Origin: Gammaproteobacteria bacterium
Lineage (GTDB): Bacteria > Pseudomonadota > Gammaproteobacteria > DSM-16500
Direction of reading: 5' to 3'
Assembly (NCBI GenBank): GCA_021324305.1
Contig: JAJPJI010000017.1
Location: forward strand, 1-55,886
DNA length: 55,886 bases
Shown here: positions 16,967 to 25,332 of the stretch, in pieces
Position numbering within the stretch: the first letter of the stretch is position 1
How the letters are laid out: each line of letters starts with the position of its first letter
The notes under the pieces: model-generated
Seen by the model: only the letters and a program-made list of their open reading frames with translations
The model's database searches: none
Told to the model about the DNA's origin: nothing
Translations under genes and position numbers: made by a program

Positions 16967-17644
16967 ATGAATAAAAAAGCCATTATCATGTTTTCTGGGG
17001 GGCTTGATTCAACAACCTGTCTTGCTATTGCAAGGTCACAAGGTTTCTCCTGTTATGCCATGAGTTTTGCATACGGACAAAAACATCATGTAGAAGTTGA
17101 GCGGGCAAAAGCGATTGCAGAGCAATTTGGAGTGATTGAACATAAAACCTTTTCTTTACCCCTGGATGAAATTCGTGGCTCGTCCTTGACTGATGTGAAC
17201 ATGCCTGTTCAGGACTATCAGGGAGGAGACAAAATTCCGGATACTTACGTTCCTGCCAGAAATACGATATTTTTATCATTTGCGCTGGCATGGGGTGAGG
17301 TGATAGGCGCCAGGGATATATTTTTTGGTGCCAATCATCTTGATTATTCCGGGTATCCGGATTGTCGGCCGGAATATTTACAAGCATTTGAAAAAGTCGC
17401 TAAGCTGGCAACAAAAGCGGGTGTCGAGACCGACCAGCAATGGACAATTCATGCTCCTCTTTTGTACATGAGCAAGGCGCAAATTATTCGTGAAGGTTTA
17501 CGGTTAGGCATTGATTATGGACAGACGATATCATGCTATCGAGCAGATCAGTATGGACGTGCTTGTGGTGCTTGTGACAGTTGTACTTATCGCAAGAAAG
17601 GCTTTGCTGAAGCGGGCGTAGCCGACCCAACCAGTTATGTATAA
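16967..17644 (+). CDS. queC: 7-cyano-7-deazaguanine (preQ0) synthase
   Basis: Converts 7-carboxy-7-deazaguanine to preQ0 with ATP and ammonia in queuosine biosynthesis. The PP-loop SGGLDSTT is near the N-terminus, YVPARNTIFLS mid-protein, and the zinc site is CYRADQYGRACGACDSC, with four cysteines near the end. I prefer ATG 16967 over GTG 16955, because GGGAG overlaps that GTG. Other queuosine genes are absent here, although two VUT/YhhQ-type transporters lie at 40246-41857. Confidence 0.95.
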   Translation: MNKKAIIMFSGGLDSTTCLAIARSQGFSCYAMSFAYGQKHHVEVERAKAIAEQFGVIEHKTFSLPLDEIRGSSLTDVNMPVQDYQGGDKIPDTYVPARNTIFLSFALAWGEVIGARDIFFGANHLDYSGYPDCRPEYLQAFEKVAKLATKAGVETDQQWTIHAPLLYMSKAQIIREGLRLGIDYGQTISCYRADQYGRACGACDSCTYRKKGFAEAGVADPTSYV

Positions 17645-17660
17645 CTGAGCGAAAAAGAAA

Positions 17661-17695
17661 AAAGCCATGCAGTAATCAGAACCTGCATGGCTTTT
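17661..17695. terminator. Bidirectional terminator between queC and fis
   Basis: Stem AAAGCCATGCAG (17661-17672) with CTGCATGGCTTT (17683-17694), 10-nt loop, A-rich before and T-rich after. It serves the convergent genes on both sides. Confidence 0.85.
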
Positions 17696-17708
17696 CAGAA
17701 GGATACAA

Positions 17709-17975
17709 CTAATCTAACATTCCATATTGTTTGAGTTTTTTCCTCAATGTACCGCGTGATATTCCAAGAATATTGGCCATTTTGACCTGATTGTAATGGG
17801 TATGGTTGATTAACACTTCTAATAAGGGTCGTTCAATCTCTTCCAGTAAAATCGAGTAGAAATCAACAGGTTGTTCGTTGCCAATATTTGAAAAGTAATT
17901 GCGCAATGTATCTTTAACAACTTGCTTCAGGGTAATCGTTTCCAAATCTTCTGCTATAGCCATTTTTTTATTCAT
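17709..17975 (-). CDS. fis: Fis-family nucleoid protein
   Basis: 88-residue DNA-bending protein. The C-terminal helix-turn-helix is conserved (YNQVKMANILGISRGTLRKK), as is the preceding helix with PLLEVLINHTHYNQ. The N-terminal part includes the beta-hairpin arm region. It is shorter than E. coli Fis (98) but complete. GGGAG lies before the ATG at 17975. It is not downstream of dusB as in enterobacteria, so this may be one of several Fis paralogues, as in Legionella; gene symbol therefore tentative. Confidence 0.88.
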   Translation of the reverse strand: MNKKMAIAEDLETITLKQVVKDTLRNYFSNIGNEQPVDFYSILLEEIERPLLEVLINHTHYNQVKMANILGISRGTLRKKLKQYGMLD

Positions 17976-18090
17976 AAATAAAACTCCCTACTATCCATAG
18001 TTTTAATTATATCTTTCCATGATTTAAATACTAAAAATTGATCTCCAACCCATTACATGCTGTCAGAGATCAAACTAATTCAATTACTTC

Positions 18091-18696
18091 TTAAGATACC
18101 AACTCAGCTGTTTCTTCAAGACTGACATGGTCATGAGCCGGTTCAACCTGCTGGTGTTGTGGCTGTTCTGCGACTGGTGACTCAGTGTGAGTTTTTGCTT
18201 TGGCTTTTCTTGGCTGGCTTTTTACTTTTGCCTTTACTTTTGTTTTTGCTTTTGCTTTCTTGGCAGATTTAGACCATTCTTTTTCAAATTGACTCAGGTA
18301 TTTTCCAAGAGAGGTGAGTTTTGCATGTTTATTCCACAATGCTTCGAGGGCATTTGAAACAGCTTGTAACTGTTTGCTTAACTGAGTATGCAGTTTGATT
18401 GCTTCACCATGTACTTTTTTTGCTGTCTTTAATTGCTTTTTGCCAGCTGAAGTATGTTTGACTTTCATTGCTGATTGTACGCGAGCCTCTGCGTTCTTCA
18501 GCGCGCTTTTGGTTTTGTCGATGGCATTTTTCAATTTTGATTCTTGCTGTTTGTGAGCATTTACTTCTTTGCTAAGTTGCGCAGCTAATCTGGAAGGAGT
18601 TTGCATAAAATCCTTTTCCATTTTTTGTACGCTGACCAATATGTTGCTCATCGTTTGGCTTTTATTGGTACGCTTCGCGGCTTTGTTACGTGGCAT
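18091..18696 (-). CDS. Basic, coiled-coil, histone-H1-like protein of unknown function
   Basis: 201 residues. The N-terminus is basic (MPRNKAAKRTNKS), residues ~25-145 are a long helical coiled coil (SKLKNAIDKTKSALKNAEA), then an almost pure Lys/Ala tract (SAKKAKAKTKVKAKVKS) like bacterial histone-H1/AlgP tails, and finally an acidic His/Gln/Glu tail. This composition suggests nucleic-acid binding, possibly nucleoid condensation, but no family is assigned. It neighbours fis and a ProQ-like gene, both nucleic-acid binders. No signal peptide. Confidence 0.7.
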   Translation of the reverse strand: MPRNKAAKRTNKSQTMSNILVSVQKMEKDFMQTPSRLAAQLSKEVNAHKQQESKLKNAIDKTKSALKNAEARVQSAMKVKHTSAGKKQLKTAKKVHGEAIKLHTQLSKQLQAVSNALEALWNKHAKLTSLGKYLSQFEKEWSKSAKKAKAKTKVKAKVKSQPRKAKAKTHTESPVAEQPQHQQVEPAHDHVSLEETAELVS

Positions 18697-19173
18697 ATTC
18701 AGTTATCCTCTGAGTGCTATTGACTTAAGATGTTAAAATTTAACACCAGAATACTTTAAAAGTCTACTGAAGTGAGCAGAATATCATGCATTTTGCGATT
18801 CACATACAAGCCATACAATTCATTTTGTAAAAGTCGTGTGTCGTTGCGAAACCTGCTGTTGCACAGATACAACCGGAGGCAACTGCACATGATCACTGAT
18901 ACATACATCAGTATCGGATCATGCGTGTTTTGCAGAGTGTTAAAACCAGTTTTTCACTAAACAGGGTCCAAGAATGACTGAGGTCACTATCCGGCTTGCA
19001 GCGTGATGGATGGTAAGCCGCACGAAGGTCGTGGATTGATCATGGCAGGGTGTTATGGACAGACGTTCGGGAGAGCCTTTTTGTATTGATTTAAACCGCG
19101 TAACTCATTAAAGTGTACCATTCGAGTACACTCGTAAATTAGCCTGTTTAATCTGGTTATGGAGTTTTAGTGA
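18697..19173. other. 477-bp intergenic region with several small hairpins
   Basis: No convincing coding frame. Between 18975 and 19033 three stems follow one another: TGAC/GTCA (18975-18986), CGGCTT/AAGCCG (18992-18997 and 19015-19020) and CACGA/TCGTG (19021-19033). A further perfect 7-bp inverted repeat, AGTGTAC/GTACACT, lies at 19112-19132, about 40 bp before the ProQ-like gene. The region may encode a small RNA or a structured leader. No clear terminator was found. Confidence 0.4.
19112..19132. promoter_or_regulatory. Inverted repeat upstream of the ProQ-like gene
   Basis: Perfect 7-bp arms AGTGTAC (19112-19118) and GTACACT (19126-19132) with a 7-bp spacer. It could be an operator or a leader hairpin 42 bp before the start codon. 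Confidence 0.4.
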
Positions 19174-19668
19174 ATGAGTAACGCAAGTTTGAAAGAGCAG
19201 CTGCAAGCTGTGGCCTCTCAATTATCCGACAAGTTGGGTAAGGACCACAAGCAGAAACGGAAAGTTCCACAGACAGACAAGACCAAAAAGCCAAAGCCGA
19301 AATGGCTCGATTACGTGCAATATGGTGTTGAGCTGCTAAGAGTTTATTTCCCCTCCGCTTTTAAGGCGCCGAATGAAGTTAAGCCACTGAAAAAAGGGAT
19401 AAAACAGGATCTGGTCAAGCGGCTGAGTACAATTGAAAGTATCGTAACAGAAGATAAGGCTTGCATGGTTAAAAGCCTGGCATATTACGTCAATACGGCA
19501 GCTTACCATAAGAGTGTCGTTGAAGGGGCAGAACGAATTGATCTGGATGGTAATCCGGATGGTGTTGTCACTGCTGAAGAGGCTAAATATTCAGTAGAAA
19601 GGCATCAGGCTAAGATGTTAGCCAAACAGGCTGCAGCCCAGCAATCGGCACAACAGCCAGTGGTGTAG
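19174..19668 (+). CDS. ProQ/FinO-domain RNA chaperone
   Basis: 164 residues with one ProQ/FinO domain at about 50-140. Its signature is FPSAFKAPNEVKPLKKGIKQDL, here split as YFPSAFKAP and KPLKKGI, followed by AYYVNTAAYHKSVVEGAERIDLDG. A Lys-rich N-terminal arm (KQKRKVPQTDKTKKPKPKW) and a Gln/Ala-rich tail frame the domain. The C-terminal Tudor-like domain of E. coli ProQ is absent. Expected role: binding structured RNAs and 3' ends. Many Legionella-type bacteria carry several such proteins. Confidence 0.88.
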   Translation: MSNASLKEQLQAVASQLSDKLGKDHKQKRKVPQTDKTKKPKPKWLDYVQYGVELLRVYFPSAFKAPNEVKPLKKGIKQDLVKRLSTIESIVTEDKACMVKSLAYYVNTAAYHKSVVEGAERIDLDGNPDGVVTAEEAKYSVERHQAKMLAKQAAAQQSAQQPVV

Positions 19669-19717
19669 CCGCATCGGGTTCAAGCTTATTACTATTAGAA
19701 ATTTAAACGAGGTTTAT

Positions 19718-21310
19718 ATGGGGCAGCTTTCAAGGCGAATCTCGCCAGGTACTTTATTCATGTTGAGCATGAATGGAATCATCGGATCGGGTTGGTTGTT
19801 TGCGCCATTATACGCCGCTAAAATTGCAGGTCCTGGCGCAATATTCTCCTGGATGATAGGTGGATTTGCTGCAATTCTTGTCGCGCTCACCTTTGCTGAG
19901 TTATCCACCATGCTGCCTGTCGCTGGAGGTACTGCTCATATCCCTCAGCTTAGCCACGGCCAGTTTGCCAGCTTTGTCTTAAGCTGGATCGCATGGATTA
20001 CCGCCCTCATGCTGGCACCAATTGAGGTTCAGGCAGTTCTTCAGTATGCTTCTCTCTTTTTCCCTTCCCTCATGCATGAAGTCGCGGGCACACCGACCCT
20101 GACCATATGGGGATATATATGGGCAGGTATACTGATGATTTCATTATGCCTGGTCAATATCATGAGTTATCGCGGCCTGATGCGCTTTAATTTTATCCTG
20201 TTTGTATTCAAGTTTTCTGTCATCCTGTTAACCATCTTTGCTATTCTGCATACCCGATTCAATACCGCCAATTTTTCAGGTCTGACGTCTTTGGCATTGT
20301 CTCCCCAGGGCTGGCAATCCGTTTTAAGTGCGGTTGCAACTGGCGGAATTGTCCTTGCTTTCAATGGCTTTAAAAGCGGGGTCGAACTAGCAGGTGAAAC
20401 ACGGAAACTGGCAATCGCGATTCCGCTTAGTACAGCAGGTTCAGTCATTGCCTGTCTCCTGTTGTACATCGGGCTGCAAGTTTGTTTTATAGGCGCGCTT
20501 GATCCTGCTTCTATTAAGAACGGCTGGCAAAATTTGAATTACACAGGGGACATTGGACCATTTGTCGGATTGGCTGCAGCGTTAGGCTTGGTCTGGCTGC
20601 TCAAATTACTTTATGTGAATTCAGTCATTTCACCGCTGGGTGCCGGCCTCATTTATGTGACTGCCACAGCTCGGATTCTCTATGCCATGAGCCGCATTGG
20701 TTATGTGCCAAAATTTCTTTCGCATCTGAATAATCAACGTTTCCCGGTATGGGCGATTGTGGTGAACTTTGTCTTGGGTATGCTGTCGTTTTTACCTTTA
20801 CCTGGATGGCAGGCAATGGTGAATTTTCTTGTTTCAGCCATGGTTATTACCTACGCAATGGGACCGATTGCGTTGATGTGTCTGCGCCTGTCCCTGCCAG
20901 AGAAAGAACGGCCTTTCCGTCTCCCATTTGCTAACAGCATTTGCATGTTTGCTTTTTATTGCTGCAACCTATTTAGTTATTGGACGGGATGGGAAACAAT
21001 TTCCAAGCTGGGCATTGTGCTGTTTGTCGGGCTGGTACTGTTTTCCATTTCCTGCATGCGCGGCAAGGTCAAGGTTGCCGAAATCAAAACCGGGTTGTGG
21101 ATTATACCCTATTTATTGGGAGTCATTGTTATCTCCTATTTAGGTGCATTTGGCGGACAAAACGTGATTCCGTTCGGCTGGGACTTTTTGGTTATCGCCA
21201 TATTCAGCTTTGGTATTTTTAATTTGGCAATTAAAAGTCGTACCGTGCTGAATTCAGACGAGGTCGCTGACTTTTTAGTTTCTGAATCGATGGCTTTGGA
21301 ACACGGTTAA
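19718..21310 (+). CDS. APC-family amino acid permease
   Basis: 530-residue inner-membrane transporter with about 12-14 hydrophobic segments. The N-terminus has the APC signature GIIGSGWLFAPLYAAKIAGPGA (a substrate-binding GSG break in helix 1), followed by FAELSTMLPVAGG and later AFNGFKSGVELAGET in helix 6. The last ~100 residues add extra membrane segments. Amino-acid uptake, probably in exchange for another amino acid or proton, is likely; the exact substrate is unknown. Nutrient import by amino acid transporters is typical of intracellular Legionellales. Confidence 0.9.
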   Translation: MGQLSRRISPGTLFMLSMNGIIGSGWLFAPLYAAKIAGPGAIFSWMIGGFAAILVALTFAELSTMLPVAGGTAHIPQLSHGQFASFVLSWIAWITALMLAPIEVQAVLQYASLFFPSLMHEVAGTPTLTIWGYIWAGILMISLCLVNIMSYRGLMRFNFILFVFKFSVILLTIFAILHTRFNTANFSGLTSLALSPQGWQSVLSAVATGGIVLAFNGFKSGVELAGETRKLAIAIPLSTAGSVIACLLLYIGLQVCFIGALDPASIKNGWQNLNYTGDIGPFVGLAAALGLVWLLKLLYVNSVISPLGAGLIYVTATARILYAMSRIGYVPKFLSHLNNQRFPVWAIVVNFVLGMLSFLPLPGWQAMVNFLVSAMVITYAMGPIALMCLRLSLPEKERPFRLPFANSICMFAFYCCNLFSYWTGWETISKLGIVLFVGLVLFSISCMRGKVKVAEIKTGLWIIPYLLGVIVISYLGAFGGQNVIPFGWDFLVIAIFSFGIFNLAIKSRTVLNSDEVADFLVSESMALEHG

Positions 21311-21385
21311 TGCAAGCATGGCAAACAAACTGGTCAACGGGAACTGGTGAATCAAGATAGTGGAATAAAATAAGGACAGCAGATT

Positions 21386-22174
21386 ATGGAAACCATGAAT
21401 GATATCGTTAAAGTATCATCACTTGAGTCAGGAATATTACAGGTTAGCCTGAATCGGCCTGATCAGCTCAATGCATTGAGTCAGGAAGTCTTGCAACGTC
21501 TGTCACGTATTTTTCAGGATGCGAGACATGATGCTTCAGTGAAAGCAATTTTATTAACTGGTGAGGGCAAAGGATTTTGTGCTGGTGCAGACATAAAGCA
21601 GCTGGTTCCATTAAACGGACAGGATGGGCTTAAATTTGCGCGCTATGGCCAGGAAGTTTTTCGCAGTCTGGAGCTAGCCGGCAAGCCATCTCTCGCAGCT
21701 ATTCATGGATTTGCATTTGGCGGCGGATGCGAACTGGCAATGGCCGCTACATTGCGTATAGCAACAAATAATGCTGTCTTCGGCCAGCCTGAAATCAAGC
21801 TTGGAGTGATTCCTGGATTCGGCGGAACCCAACGATTGTCACGCCTGATTGGAAAAGGTCGTGCCCTTGAAATCTGTCTGACAGGCAGACGCTTTAAAGC
21901 AGAAGAAGCCCTGCAATGGGGATTCCTCAATGAAGTTACCACACCAGAGGATTTAGTTTCCCGGGCCAGGGCAATATTAAAAGAATTGACCCAGCTGGGA
22001 TCTGTCGCAATCCAGGGTATTATTTCTGCCATCCATCTTGGTTATGATCTGCCACTGGAAGAAGCATTTGAACTGGAAGCAACTCACTTTGGATTGTGCT
22101 GTGCTACATCGGACAAGCGTGAAGGTGTAAATGCATTTCTCGAAAAGCGAACAGCAATATTTAACGGAGCATAA
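21386..22174 (+). CDS. Enoyl-CoA hydratase (crotonase family)
   Basis: 262 residues. The oxyanion-hole region GEGKGFCAGADIKQL and both catalytic glutamates are present, in FGGGCELAMAA and QPEIKLGVIPGFGGTQ, so a genuine hydratase is likely. It is immediately followed by the next crotonase (TAA then ATG with no gap), making a two-gene operon. Probably acts in short-chain fatty acid or branched-chain amino acid breakdown. Confidence 0.92.
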   Translation: METMNDIVKVSSLESGILQVSLNRPDQLNALSQEVLQRLSRIFQDARHDASVKAILLTGEGKGFCAGADIKQLVPLNGQDGLKFARYGQEVFRSLELAGKPSLAAIHGFAFGGGCELAMAATLRIATNNAVFGQPEIKLGVIPGFGGTQRLSRLIGKGRALEICLTGRRFKAEEALQWGFLNEVTTPEDLVSRARAILKELTQLGSVAIQGIISAIHLGYDLPLEEAFELEATHFGLCCATSDKREGVNAFLEKRTAIFNGA

Positions 22175-23239
22175 ATGAATCCTTATACGGAAGTACTTTT
22201 TGAAGAGATGGTTGGCAATGGTGGTAATCTCGGTATCATCACATTGAATCGTCCGAATGTATTAAATTCGTTGAATCATAGTATGATTCACGCGCTGTAT
22301 GAACAATTGCACTCGTGGGCCTCAGCAGATCATATCAAAGCCGTCGTGATTCGTGCTGCCGAAGGTCGTGCATTCTGTGCAGGCGGTGACTTGCGCCTTA
22401 CCTATGAGCGTATCAAAAATCATGATCCTGCCATGGCCGGATTTTTTCGTGATGAATATCAGTTGAATAGATTCATTTTTCATTTCCCAAAACCATACAT
22501 CGCCTTGCTGGATGGCATTACCATGGGTGGCGGCGTGGGTATTTCCATTCACGGTTCACATCGCGTTGCGACAGACAGATTATTGTTTGCTATGCCGGAA
22601 ACAGGCATAGGTTTTTTCCCTGATGTAGGCGGTACATATTTTCTGCCGCGCTTGCCAAATAAATTCGGATTTTATCTCGGCCTGACAGGTGCACGAATTG
22701 CAAGCGACGATTGTGTCGCGGCAGGTATCGCAAATCATAAGGTTTCTCAGGAATCACTGCCGGCATTAGTCAATGAACTGGCGCTGCAGCCGTTCATAGG
22801 AGATGCGCATCAGGCGGTGACGAAAGTATTAACCCAATTTCAGGCTCCGGTCAAAACATCACCCTATTTTGAAGCGCATCACGCGATAGAATCATGTTTT
22901 AGCGCCGGAACAATGGAAGAAATACTGCGTGCATTACAGTCATCAGAAAATGCAATCTGCAAGGACGCAGCTTCGATGATTAGCAAAAAATCTCCCACGA
23001 GTCTGAAAATCACCCTGAAAGCTATGCATGATGGAAAACGCATGGATTTTGATTCCTGCATGCGCCAGGAATATCGGTTGGTGACGCGTTTTTTGCAAGG
23101 CCATGATTTTGCCGAAGGAATTCGGGCTGTCATCATAGACAAAGATCAGACACCTAAATGGAATCCTGATTCGTTAGAAGATGTGATGAATGCCGAAGTC
23201 GAGAAATATTTTGCCCCTCTTGCACAAGAGCTGGCTTGA
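22175..23239 (+). CDS. 3-hydroxyisobutyryl-CoA hydrolase
   Basis: 354 residues, longer than a normal hydratase and with the signature of the HIBCH subgroup: GRAFCAGGDLRLTYE, GGGVGISIHGSHRVATD and MPETGIGFFPDVGGTYFLPR. HIBCH releases 3-hydroxyisobutyrate from its CoA ester in valine degradation. The partner crotonase upstream would supply the substrate by hydrating methacrylyl-CoA. The pair thus likely forms the middle of valine catabolism. Other enzymes of the pathway are not in the window. Confidence 0.9.
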   Translation: MNPYTEVLFEEMVGNGGNLGIITLNRPNVLNSLNHSMIHALYEQLHSWASADHIKAVVIRAAEGRAFCAGGDLRLTYERIKNHDPAMAGFFRDEYQLNRFIFHFPKPYIALLDGITMGGGVGISIHGSHRVATDRLLFAMPETGIGFFPDVGGTYFLPRLPNKFGFYLGLTGARIASDDCVAAGIANHKVSQESLPALVNELALQPFIGDAHQAVTKVLTQFQAPVKTSPYFEAHHAIESCFSAGTMEEILRALQSSENAICKDAASMISKKSPTSLKITLKAMHDGKRMDFDSCMRQEYRLVTRFLQGHDFAEGIRAVIIDKDQTPKWNPDSLEDVMNAEVEKYFAPLAQELA

Positions 23240-23579
23240 CGCGTCAAATCAGGACAGTAAAGTGATTTGATGATTCGTATTTCATTATCAAGTGTTGACT
23301 TAACAAGACGGCATGTTTGATGCATGTTCAGACTCTGATTTGGCTTTAGCCTGTGGCAGCAACTGCCTGTTCGATAATGCTGTCTTGCCCAATTTTAGTT
23401 TTTCAATATTTTCAGCAGGTTAGAAACAAACAGGGAAGAGTCAAGTCTAACGGATAGTTACGTGAAATCAATAATGGTCTATACTGAATAGTGTAGGGAT
23501 TAATATTGATAATCTAGGGTAAGTAGCTGGTACTTAAGCACTAGTGTATAAAAACAGAAATAACGAGGGAGGTAAGTCT
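23240..23579. other. 340-bp intergenic region before the HPF gene
   Basis: AT-rich, no coding frame seen. A short hairpin GGCAG-CAA-CTGCC lies near 23355. A promoter for the HPF gene must lie here, but no convincing sigma-70 or sigma-54 pair could be fixed. Confidence 0.3.
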
Positions 23580-24137
23580 ATGTTACCTGTTCAAATAACC
23601 ATTCGTGATATTTCAATCTCTCCCGCCTTAGAAACACACATCCGAAAACGAGCCGAAAAATTAAACCGCTTCTACGATCGAATCAGCAGTTGCCGGGTTG
23701 TTGTTGAACTTCCGCAAAAACATAAACACCAGGGAAAATTATATAATGTACGTATTGATATCACTGTCCCGGGAAAAGAGCTTGTTGTCACGCGCAAATG
23801 TGATGAAGATGTCTATGTTGCAATTCGTGATGCATTCGATGCAATCGTAAGACAACTTGAGGAGCATTCCAGAAAGCGGCATGGGCGGATTAAAACACAC
23901 ACGGATGTCATGCATGGACATGTTGCGCGGATGAATACAAAGGAAGGTTATGGGTTTATTGAAGGCGTTGATGGAAATGAATACTATTTCAGTATTACCA
24001 ATGTCAGTTATCCCAAATTTGCGCAATTATGCATTGGAGACGCAGTCGAATATATTGCTGAAACACTAAATGATGGAAGGCAAGCACAGCACGTGATCAA
24101 AGAACGTCACAACAATCATGTGATAGAAGCACTATAA
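23580..24137 (+). CDS. Ribosome hibernation factor (HPF/RaiA) fused to a cold-shock-like domain
   Basis: 185 residues from ATG 23580, which has GGGAGG 8 bp upstream (an earlier in-frame ATG lacks this). Residues 1-105 are an S30AE/HPF domain (VQITIRDISISPALETHIRKRAEKL, split: VQITIRDISIS and HIRKRAEKL), which binds the 30S decoding region and silences ribosomes. Residues ~115-180 look like a cold-shock OB fold: GHVARMNTKEGYGFIEGVDG and YYFSITNV. It resembles neither plain short HPF nor long HPF with its dimerisation tail. Expected role: stationary-phase ribosome storage. Confidence 0.85.
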   Translation: MLPVQITIRDISISPALETHIRKRAEKLNRFYDRISSCRVVVELPQKHKHQGKLYNVRIDITVPGKELVVTRKCDEDVYVAIRDAFDAIVRQLEEHSRKRHGRIKTHTDVMHGHVARMNTKEGYGFIEGVDGNEYYFSITNVSYPKFAQLCIGDAVEYIAETLNDGRQAQHVIKERHNNHVIEAL

Positions 24138-24151
24138 TCACTTAATGTTTT

Positions 24152-24195
24152 TGACAACACTTTCAGTCATTCATGTATGGCTGAAAGTGTTGTCA
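24152..24195. terminator. Perfect 15-bp inverted repeat after the HPF gene
   Basis: Arms TGACAACACTTTCAG (24152-24166) and CTGAAAGTGTTGTCA (24181-24195), 14-nt loop, 15 bp after the stop. Preceded by a short T-run on the plus strand and followed by GTATTTC rather than a clean T-tract. It may work as a terminator or 3' stabilising stem. Confidence 0.55.
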
Positions 24196-24624
24196 GTATT
24201 TCATTTGCTTCTGCGACAGAAACAGGTGAAGATCATCGATATCATTCTAGGAATATGCTGCGAGAATGGGGATATTCCTGTTGTATACAATCAACCGGAC
24301 AGTTTTTACCAGCAATATACGTATTGATTGCATGTTTAAGATATTGTTTTTCATGCTAATCCCCATTTTTTATGTGAACTTAATTATAAGTATAGATCTA
24401 TCAGGATAGTTTTGCTTTATATTTGATCAAATAACATAGCTAACGATTAAATGTAGTCGTGCAGGGCGGCTGATGCCGATCAATGCAGCCTCAAGGTTGA
24501 TAGTGGTCCAGCAGCACGGGTTTCAATGTTCAGGGAGGTTCGGGTTCTGCTTGCAATCGGGCTGCATATACACTGATAATTCACATTCTTGAACTCAATA
24601 AGAGTCATTAAAAGGAGTATGTAT
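24196..24624. other. Intergenic region before the CADD-like gene
   Basis: About 430 bp with no supported gene; short open frames overlapping the 24152-24195 stem have no ribosome site. It must contain the promoter of the CADD-like gene, but no distinct elements were identified. Confidence 0.3.
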
Positions 24625-25281
24625 ATGCAGGTCATTAGCCGTCTGAATGAGATTATTTCCGAATATCATTTGCTGAAGCACATGTTTTATCAAGCCTGGT
24701 CCAGAGGTGAGTTGAGCCGCGAAATTTTACAACGATATGCTGCACAATATTATAACCAGGTGCAGTCATTCCCAAGGTTTATTTCCCGTGTACACACCAA
24801 TTGTCCCGAAATCGAAGCACGCAAGGTGTTGCTGGACAATCTTGTCGACGAAGAAATCCATGGTACCGATCATCCAGCATTGTGGATGCAGTTTGCAAAT
24901 GGAATGGGAGCAAGCAGAGAGGCGGTCTTGAATGATATGCCTTTACCGGAAACTACAGCCATGGTGAATACATTTTATGATCTTGCGCAACGCGATTGGC
25001 GGGATGGATTGTGTGCCTTGTATGCATACGAGTGCCAGGTTCCTGAGGTTTCTGCATCAAAGATAGATGGGTTGAAAAAGTTTTATGGTGTGAATGATGA
25101 GAGGACACTCGAATTTTTCACGGCACATCAAGCTTATGATGTTGAACATTCCAGACAGGTTGCAGGCTTGATAGAGAAATATGTTGAGCCAGTACGTGCG
25201 GAAGCGGCAACTCGCGAAGCTGCAATTGCTTTATGGGGCTTCCTGGATGGTATGTGCCGGGAAGGTGGCATCACCTGTTGA
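24625..25281 (+). CDS. CADD-like PqqC/TenA-fold oxygenase (putative p-aminobenzoate synthase)
   Basis: 218 residues from ATG 24625, 7 bp after GGAG. All-helical heme-oxygenase-like fold closest to chlamydial CADD, with shared strings such as ARKVLLDNL and GFLDGM. The residues I recall as metal ligands or essential in Chlamydia trachomatis CADD are all present: Glu76, His83, Glu136, His168, Asp172 and His175 (CADD E81, H88, E142, H174, D178, H181), plus Tyr22 and Lys146 (Y27, K152). Chlamydial CADD makes p-aminobenzoate for folate from its own tyrosine. The same role is inferred here. The name comes from death-domain binding in the host; that is not implied. Confidence 0.85.
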   Translation: MQVISRLNEIISEYHLLKHMFYQAWSRGELSREILQRYAAQYYNQVQSFPRFISRVHTNCPEIEARKVLLDNLVDEEIHGTDHPALWMQFANGMGASREAVLNDMPLPETTAMVNTFYDLAQRDWRDGLCALYAYECQVPEVSASKIDGLKKFYGVNDERTLEFFTAHQAYDVEHSRQVAGLIEKYVEPVRAEAATREAAIALWGFLDGMCREGGITC

Positions 25282-25332
25282 TTTTCCGATGACAGGAATT
25301 TTCCATACACATCCGCTAACAGCTTGTTACAC

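Noticed and set aside
18772..18960. 62-codon frame in the gap upstream of the ProQ-like gene
   Set aside because: Unusual composition, no ribosome site, overlaps the probable promoter of the divergent gene.
23345..23375. Sigma-54 promoter before the HPF gene (TGGCAG...TGCC)
   Set aside because: The GG and GC dinucleotides are 8 bp apart rather than the required 10; it is better read as a small hairpin.
24145..24359. Two ~60-codon frames after the HPF gene
   Set aside because: Both run through or next to the 15-bp inverted repeat, lack ribosome sites, and have no protein-like composition.
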